A DNA stretch of 64,000 bases from Lunularia cruciata. Lineage: Eukaryota > Streptophyta > Marchantiopsida > Lunulariales > Lunulariaceae. Within the stretch, counting starts at the first letter, position 1, and every line of letters begins with the position of its first letter. Location: the NCBI GenBank assembly GCA_948567375.1, contig OX419760.1:47244001-47308000 (forward strand), in the 5' to 3' direction. Below, piece by piece: positions 58,201 to 64,000 of the stretch. Position numbers and translations under genes: made by a program. Under the pieces are notes generated by a model. The model did no database searches. It saw only the letters and a program-made list of their open reading frames with translations, and was not told the origin of the DNA.

Positions 58201-59307
58201 TCAGCATCAGAAGACATAGTCAATGGTCCGTTGACCCTTCCGACCCCTAGTTGACATACCGACGGCATACTGAATCGTACACACAGACAGACTAAAATTC
58301 AGCAGGTTTCCATCCGGAGCACATTCCACGAGGCGAAGCAGATGTTGAAACGACACAAGAAGGGTCGAAGTACCTGTGTGGTTACGGTGATTGCTAGGCC
58401 GACAAAGAAGGTAATGCGCTTCTTATAAAGAGCTTTCACGATTGTCACGATTCCTATTGCATATGCACCTCCGGCCCCAGCATTGGCGAATATTGTAATC
58501 AGCACGTGCTCTTTTATATTAAAAGGGCCCGGGTTCATCGAAAATTCGAATGCAGTCCCTCGTAACCACTTTCTGGTCGGCAGGGTGGAAGCCATGAGAC
58601 GGCCAAGAGGAAGACATGCAATTTGAGCAGAAACAGAAGAGATGGAAAGCGGTTCCGTTCGATAGGAGAAAAACTGATTGAGGAAGGCCAAAACTACACA
58701 AGAGAGCAGTCCTAAAGTCCACATTCGGAACGTCCAGACGGGAATGCTTGGATCATCAGTTGTTGCTACAGTTAGCGCCACCTCCTCGACGGGGGACTGG
58801 TCATCAGGCGGTCCATCTACAAGCTTACGTTCATGAGGTTTACCCCCATTTATAATGTCAGTCACCGCATCCCCTTTCAGCCCCGTAGTCCCTGCCCCGG
58901 CATCAAGAGTAGAGAGTTAAGATAGAGAATGTAAACATCTTCAGAGTAGTAAAGCATGCATTTCGCGACCAAATGTTCCAATATCTACTTCAATTTTCAT
59001 GATTTCTCATCTCATCATTTGCTGCTTTCTCATCTGTGCAGTCTAGACATGTATCGCTGGTGCGTTCATGTTATCCTTTCCAAATGCTGAAATGCTCATT
59101 ACCCAATGCATCTTGCTAAGCGCTGCTTTCCGGATGTCCTCAAGACGCACTAAGCTTCATAGTCAAAATATAATCGTCGCGAAAACAACTACAGAAGTGA
59201 TCACCTTGCATCCCTACTTTGGAGGCCGGGATGCTATACTCACCATGTTTTGGGTCTTGCCTGTCAGTTCCATCCCGCAGCTTGGAGGACCGATCAGTCA
59301 TCTCCAT
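55273..59307 (-). CDS. oligopeptide transporter, OPT family, 7 exons
   Basis: OPT proteins are proton-coupled plasma-membrane transporters for small peptides such as tetra- and pentapeptides, glutathione or metal-ligand complexes (established; substrate here unknown). Minus-strand exons with GT-AG borders: 59307-59244, 58891-58374, 57890-57793, 57456-56887, 56759-56504, 56269-56087, 55890-55273. Phases fit throughout with no internal stop, giving 768 residues, a normal family length. Diagnostic motifs: [10 protein letters not shown] at residues 141-150, [15 protein letters not shown] across the exon 3/4 junction, [12 protein letters not shown] in exon 5, and KIPPR at 553-557 after [12 protein letters not shown]. 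Many hydrophobic membrane segments, and an acidic N-terminal tail facing the cytoplasm. The first ATG was chosen because its donor phase (one base) matches the acceptor after GGGGCAG at 58892; an ATG two codons later is an alternative. Intron lengths are 168-483 bases. It appears intact. Confidence 0.95.
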
Positions 59308-60456
59308 TGCTCTCGACCTGGTTGAACCTTCGATGTTGTCCTCACTGAAATAAACACTCGGTTATGGGCGTTTGCTTTCTGTATGATGAGGAAAGAAATG
59401 GTCTAAGTCACTACGATGGGGATGACCACTGGACGCTATAAGCTGTTTCACCCGTGCAACTGCTGCTGGCTGCCCATATTTGCACGGAATCCAAATTAGA
59501 GGAGCAGAAAATAGATTTCAGCCTAATGCTCATGTAGAAACATGGGAAAGTCGTCAAGAGGAGAATTTCGATGTTGTAAATTATGTCTTTGATGTTCAGC
59601 ACCACCAGCATAGGCCACGGATGACATGTGGCAGACAAAAAGGAAGCGCTGTAATGTCAAGCTTGACAGAAGCGCGACTTAACTCCTTGTTGTATGTTAG
59701 GTGCAATGTTGACTTTCACTGAAAGAAGAGGAGTCAGTATTCGGTACTAAGTACAAACGTTTTGCGTAAGTTCAACTCAGCGCAGTGCAGACAGTGTTCA
59801 TGAACCGAGACCAGATTTCCCGATAGAGAGGACTCACAAGAATGTGTCCACCAACTGAAAGTACTTCAGCGTCTTGCGATATTACTCACTCGAAGTCCTT
59901 ATGTTCAGCTCAGAGACCATTCTTTGTCTTCAGTCCATTTGAGTAAAATGAACTGGGACGAGTGACTCTCTGCTATGGCAAGTGCATTCACCATTCTATA
60001 TCGAGCTAAAGAGCGAAGATTTTCAGTTGTACGACCAGCTCAAAATCCTTGTCCGGACCGGGCAGTCAGTCTGCTTTGTCTACTGTAACGCTATCCACGT
60101 AACGGCCAAGGTGTTCTCCAACATCTCGTCGTTCTTCCTGGATCCTAAATTGCATCCTTCTCGTCTCACTCGGAATTAAATTCAAGTTTACTTTCACTGT
60201 GGGTAATCTTCACGACAGCGGTCTCTGTAAAGCAAGTCTGAACTGCTTACCACGTCAACGCGGTGAATATCATTAATTTAACCAAAAGTGCACTGTGGTG
60301 CCAGAGGCCCCACCTAGTAATTACTTCAAACCCGGTCCCAGTTCATCATTCCTTCATCTGTCAGTTAGAATATGGAAAGTGAAACTCACTACATCCAAGT
60401 TGTCGAAAGTCAGCTTTATGCTGCTTATAATGCTGACAAGTTGTGTTCACTCTAGA
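59308..60456. other. upstream flank of the OPT gene
   Basis: Presumed promoter and 5' UTR near 59308-59600. No TATA or riboregulatory structure identified. Small open frames (59480-59722, 59982-60179) have no recognisable motif. Confidence 0.4.
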
Positions 60457-60684
60457 TCACCGAGTTTCTGCAACGGAGCGTCTAGGTTGACACACCCATT
60501 TTCGCAATTCTCCATTTTGTCTTCGACAATTTTTTGCGGAAACGCTTGCCGTGTATTCATGAGCTATTGCGTGTTTCCGAATAGCAGCTTGCGCTTCAGA
60601 AATTGAGCTATACACCTGTTCCAGTGGAGGTTGAAGATCAGAAAGAGCGCGTAGGGAACAGCAGAGAAAGCTCTCTGTAACCAA
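60457..60684 (-). pseudogene. FAR1-like DNA-binding domain fragment
   Basis: A 75-codon open stretch reading VYSSISEAQAAIRKHAIAHE and then NCRRQNGELRKWVCQ. This resembles the N-terminal FAR1-type domain (a short EEA helix, then basic residues and WxC) that occurs in FAR1/FHY3 factors and MULE transposases. No zinc histidines or transposase core follow on the minus strand, so at most it is a fragment of a MULE or FAR1-related gene. Confidence 0.3.
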
Positions 60685-60773
60685 TAAGAATGCAATATTG
60701 CATGGGGTGTCAACCTAGCAATTGGGAGTGTCAACCTAGACGCTCCCTTCTGGAAAACTAGAACAAGCGGCAA

Positions 60774-63700
60774 TTGCTTTCACTATTGCATGTAGTGACA
60801 TCTCGTAAAGTAAACATTACGGCTTGCTCGTCTTTAGCACAGGAATCCAGTTCGTACGCTGCAACATTAGGGTGCTCCTGCACAAGCTCCCAAGTCAGTT
60901 GCACACTGCGTTGGAGCATTTAGGTTCCCGAAGCGCCGTGAGCACGGTGTGGAAATAATCAGTTTCAACCCTCAGCCTTTCCCCACGCCGTCGACTTCAT
61001 CCGCTTTCAGGTCGCCATCCTAAGTCTGATTAGGTCCCCGCGAAGAATCAAATCCATGAGGAAATATCCGTTTCCATAAAGTTGTGAAAAGATTTGAAAC
61101 CGATCTTGGGCACGTGTTTTGGCGCTCGCAGGCCACTGTACGCTGTTCATCTGCTCTCTACCGTGTTCTACCAACCATTTGGAATTTCGGAAGTGGACAA
61201 CTTTGGTGGTTTAGATGGCCAGGCGCAGTGAGTTCATCTCGTAGCGAAGCAACTGGACGCTTAAGGACTCCAAGCAATAGGATGATCGGGTTGGTGCTTC
61301 CATACGAGTCGTTTCTGCCGTTTGCTTCATTGTTTATCGAATTCCCTGATCCAAAAAGGATCTTTCAAGATTAAATTCTGCCATTCTTGGCCGGATGACG
61401 GATCAACACGGTTGCGAACTTGGCAGTACAACTCTTGCCAGGCCACTAGTATTGGCCATATGTCCTCCATTGTCGACATAATACTGGAGCATAACAAAGT
61501 TTCCAATGCCTAGCAAAGCTCTTCGCCTACCAACACTATCGGATTTCTGAGCTATCCAGTCCTCACTAAATTTTCTCTGCAAATTCGTCTTCAAAGTACC
61601 AAGCCTTCGCCTCAGGTCTGGACACCAGTCTCTTACTCACTACAGGTTGAAACGTCTGAACAATGAACTGCGAGGACAGAATGAAGTCTACATTCTGCAG
61701 TAGAGGAACGACGGAACAAGGCACAATGGTTGTCGCCTACTCTTGGTCCTTTACTCAATGTGCTTCAACTTGGGATTGAGCAACTTGCGATATAATTCGT
61801 ACCTCAATTCTTTCGTACCGATTTTATCTTCTTCCAACTTTTACACCTTCCATTCTCAAACAAATTCCACACGAATCATCTCCATCAGCGAGGGTTTCCA
61901 CTACAGACAAGTACGAATCTGAAACCGGATGCCACAAGCATCCCATCCCCCTCCAGAAAGAGTTGTGCTCCTCTAGCGAATTCCATGCAGCAGGGCTGCC
62001 ATTCGACCGCTGATGTTGCCATCCTCGAGCAAATCTCTCCTGTTTGTTTGCCTGTTTCAGCTTCTGCCTCAGCCGTGCAGAAGAACGAACTTCCCGTCCA
62101 GTCATGGGCGACCGAGAACATCCACCGCCTTAGCAAAGGTTTACCGGAGGCTGAGAACGTTTGCTAAATGCGGATTCCAAATATTGCCATTTTGCCATAT
62201 TTGGGCTTACCCGGATTTTACCTCCTCAGTTTTACTCTTGTTCGGGGGTATTCCATCTTCCTTGGTGTCGTATGTGGCACTCTTACGGTATGTAATTGAT
62301 CTATGGGGAACTGTCAAAAATGCACTAGACAAGTTTCGATATTACAAACCTACCCCAAAGAAGCCCTGATATCCACCGAGCGTTGGCATCCGCTCGGAAA
62401 GCTGCGTCGAGGGAGCGAGAGCCTGCTGGGCTTTGGGGTTCCGCAGGTGATCCTTGATTGATCCATTCCCTGTGCGACCAGGAAGAAACATGGTCTTTCA
62501 CGCTCGTCTTTAGGGGATTTCGCTTTCGAGTTCGAGCAGACTCCAGTTTTCCACAGGATATGTTACAGCTTTGGCAGATGGAATGTTTCGAGCATGAGGG
62601 TTTCATCTCTCAAGTGGTTGTCAGAGCAATGTTCATAATTGTCGTCGTTCCTAATGGACGTCTTGATGCGAGACTTATGTCCTTTGCTTCGTTCATGAGT
62701 GGTGTTTGACTCAGGGCGGGCTATGTCAGCCCGACTATACTTTAGAGGGTGAACTCTTAGAGAATGTCGAGGAACAGAGAATTTGGTCCTTATCCCGGCG
62801 TCACTAAAAACAAAGATGTTGTTCACTACACCAGGTCTGAATAGAAACTGCAATAGTATAGATACTTCTACAAGCCCCTGCCAATTACTAGCGCGTGAAA
62901 GAGGCGACCGCGTAGGGAAAACGAAGGATGGGAAGACCCCATCAAGCCTTACAAGGGAGAGACAAAAAAAGTAAAGAGTCTATATGAGAAATCAGCCCAT
63001 CCGCACCTCCGATATTAGACCTATGCAAGTCGTATGCATTACACAATTGGAGCATCGGAATAAATATCACCTGAGGTGATTGTTCTCCTATGGATTGCAC
63101 CAGTGACAGCACTTTTTAGAGCAATGGACACAAATTATCTAAAATATACTATAAAATAAGAAAGTGAGAATGATACCCCTAACGCTTAACATGATAAACT
63201 CTTTTGTACTCCTTGATAAATATATCAAATATCGCATCCATAGCTCCTTATAACTCCAAAGCTAGAGAAACAAAGAAGTGACTTTGATGCATGCCCCTAT
63301 ACTTGGGAACCTTGCGACTTTCTGTTGCACTCACCACCCATCCAAGGGGATGGGTAATCACTCCCTCAATTACTAGCACTATACATGTTCATGCATGCAT
63401 ACTGTTTGCAAAGTTGCAAGTTAACTACACTGATATATTTAGTCAGAGCAGAATTCAGCATCTTTCCGTTTCTGATTATCCGGAACCATATGGCTAGTAA
63501 GCACAAGTCAAACTATGCATGTCATAAAGACTTCTGTCATATCATTCAGGAAATTATAAAGGCCAAATTCAATCGAGCGCTAATGAATCATCAACAAGAT
63601 CTGAATCATTCATAAACTTCTTCTTGTACTGAACTGATATGTTCAGTACAAATTCTGAATTTTGTATTCATCGCGCGCCACGAACCATATTCAAGTACAC

Positions 63701-64000
63701 CTTTCTCATCTAAATCCTGGATAATCTCGTGAAAGAGAGTGATTAGGAAGTATAAGTCCTATGATGAGGTCATTCTGATTAGTGTGATGTGATTTTTGTG
63801 CAAGTTTAAAGACTCATTTGAGAGCGCAAACTTGTTGAGTGACTGCTTAATTGCTCATGGAAGAGAACCAAATGAGGATTACATGTGGAAACCCAAAACT
63901 CGGCATGGCCCGCCTTCCCCAACCTAATCCCACGAACCACACCCTCTGAGCATGACACCAACATACGGGAAATACCAGAGTTAGTTTTGTAATTATCGAA
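60774..64000. other. right-end region, no gene supported
   Basis: Several frames of 60-118 codons on both strands (for example 62013-62369 plus, 61824-62105 minus), but overlapping frames are equally open and none shows a domain, splice-consistent continuation or repeat. 63100-64000 is AT-rich and featureless. Confidence 0.4.

Noticed and set aside
1-64000. tRNA, rRNA, CRISPR arrays or bacterial-type operons
   Set aside because: No B-box-like tRNA core with matching acceptor stem, no rRNA and no regularly spaced repeats were found; the sequence is eukaryotic with spliceosomal introns.

Overview
The window is land-plant nuclear DNA. Three host genes can be read exon by exon with GT-AG introns: a plant-specific microtubule-associated MAP70 protein, an oligopeptide transporter of the OPT family, and a small EF-hand protein. 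Their introns are short (mostly 70-800 bases). The accessory DNA is dominated by one lineage of chromodomain-bearing Ty3/gypsy retrotransposons in several decay states. I cannot name the species; the compact gene structure beside old nested gypsy elements would suit a non-seed plant, but that is inference.

Layout. 1-9312: nested transposons. A minus-strand gypsy copy (A, running off the left edge, LTR at 7278-7677) abuts the 3' half of a plus-strand gypsy copy (B, 7678-9312). Inside A sits a 4471-base insertion (1142-5612) with a 5-base target duplication. It carries a long minus-strand coiled-coil ORF, itself broken by a 690-base solo LTR (2412-3101). 9313-13200: coiled-coil minisatellite, a duplicated AT-rich block and a decayed minus-strand coding relic. 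13200-15727: intergenic DNA, then a GA-rich leader. 15728-20152: intact MAP70 gene, 11 exons, 643 residues. 20153-26100: gene-free, AT-rich. 26180-31564: relics of a protein family related to the ORF in the 4471-base insertion, interrupted by gypsy fragment C (29087-about 30080). 31570-37852 and 38608-44882: two near-complete but degenerate gypsy copies (D, target duplication AAGAT; E, target duplication CATAG). Each contains a further solo-LTR-like insertion. 44888-48230: AT-rich, with a long TA microsatellite and a duplicated hairpin block. 48234-49239: EF-hand gene (minus). 53670-54640: exon-like pieces of an unrecognised minus-strand gene with a duplicated terminal exon. 55273-59307: intact OPT gene (minus), 7 exons, 768 residues. 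59308-64000: mostly featureless, with one FAR1-like fragment.

Nothing here forms an operon-like unit. The host genes are independent housekeeping or transport genes beside a transposon nest. The points most worth following are the perfect heat-shock-element arrays in the gypsy LTRs, the non-autonomous 4.47-kb element and its dispersed protein family, and several perfect short-loop inverted repeats. For three of those repeats a paralogous copy in this window suggests the second arm was newly made by fold-back synthesis.
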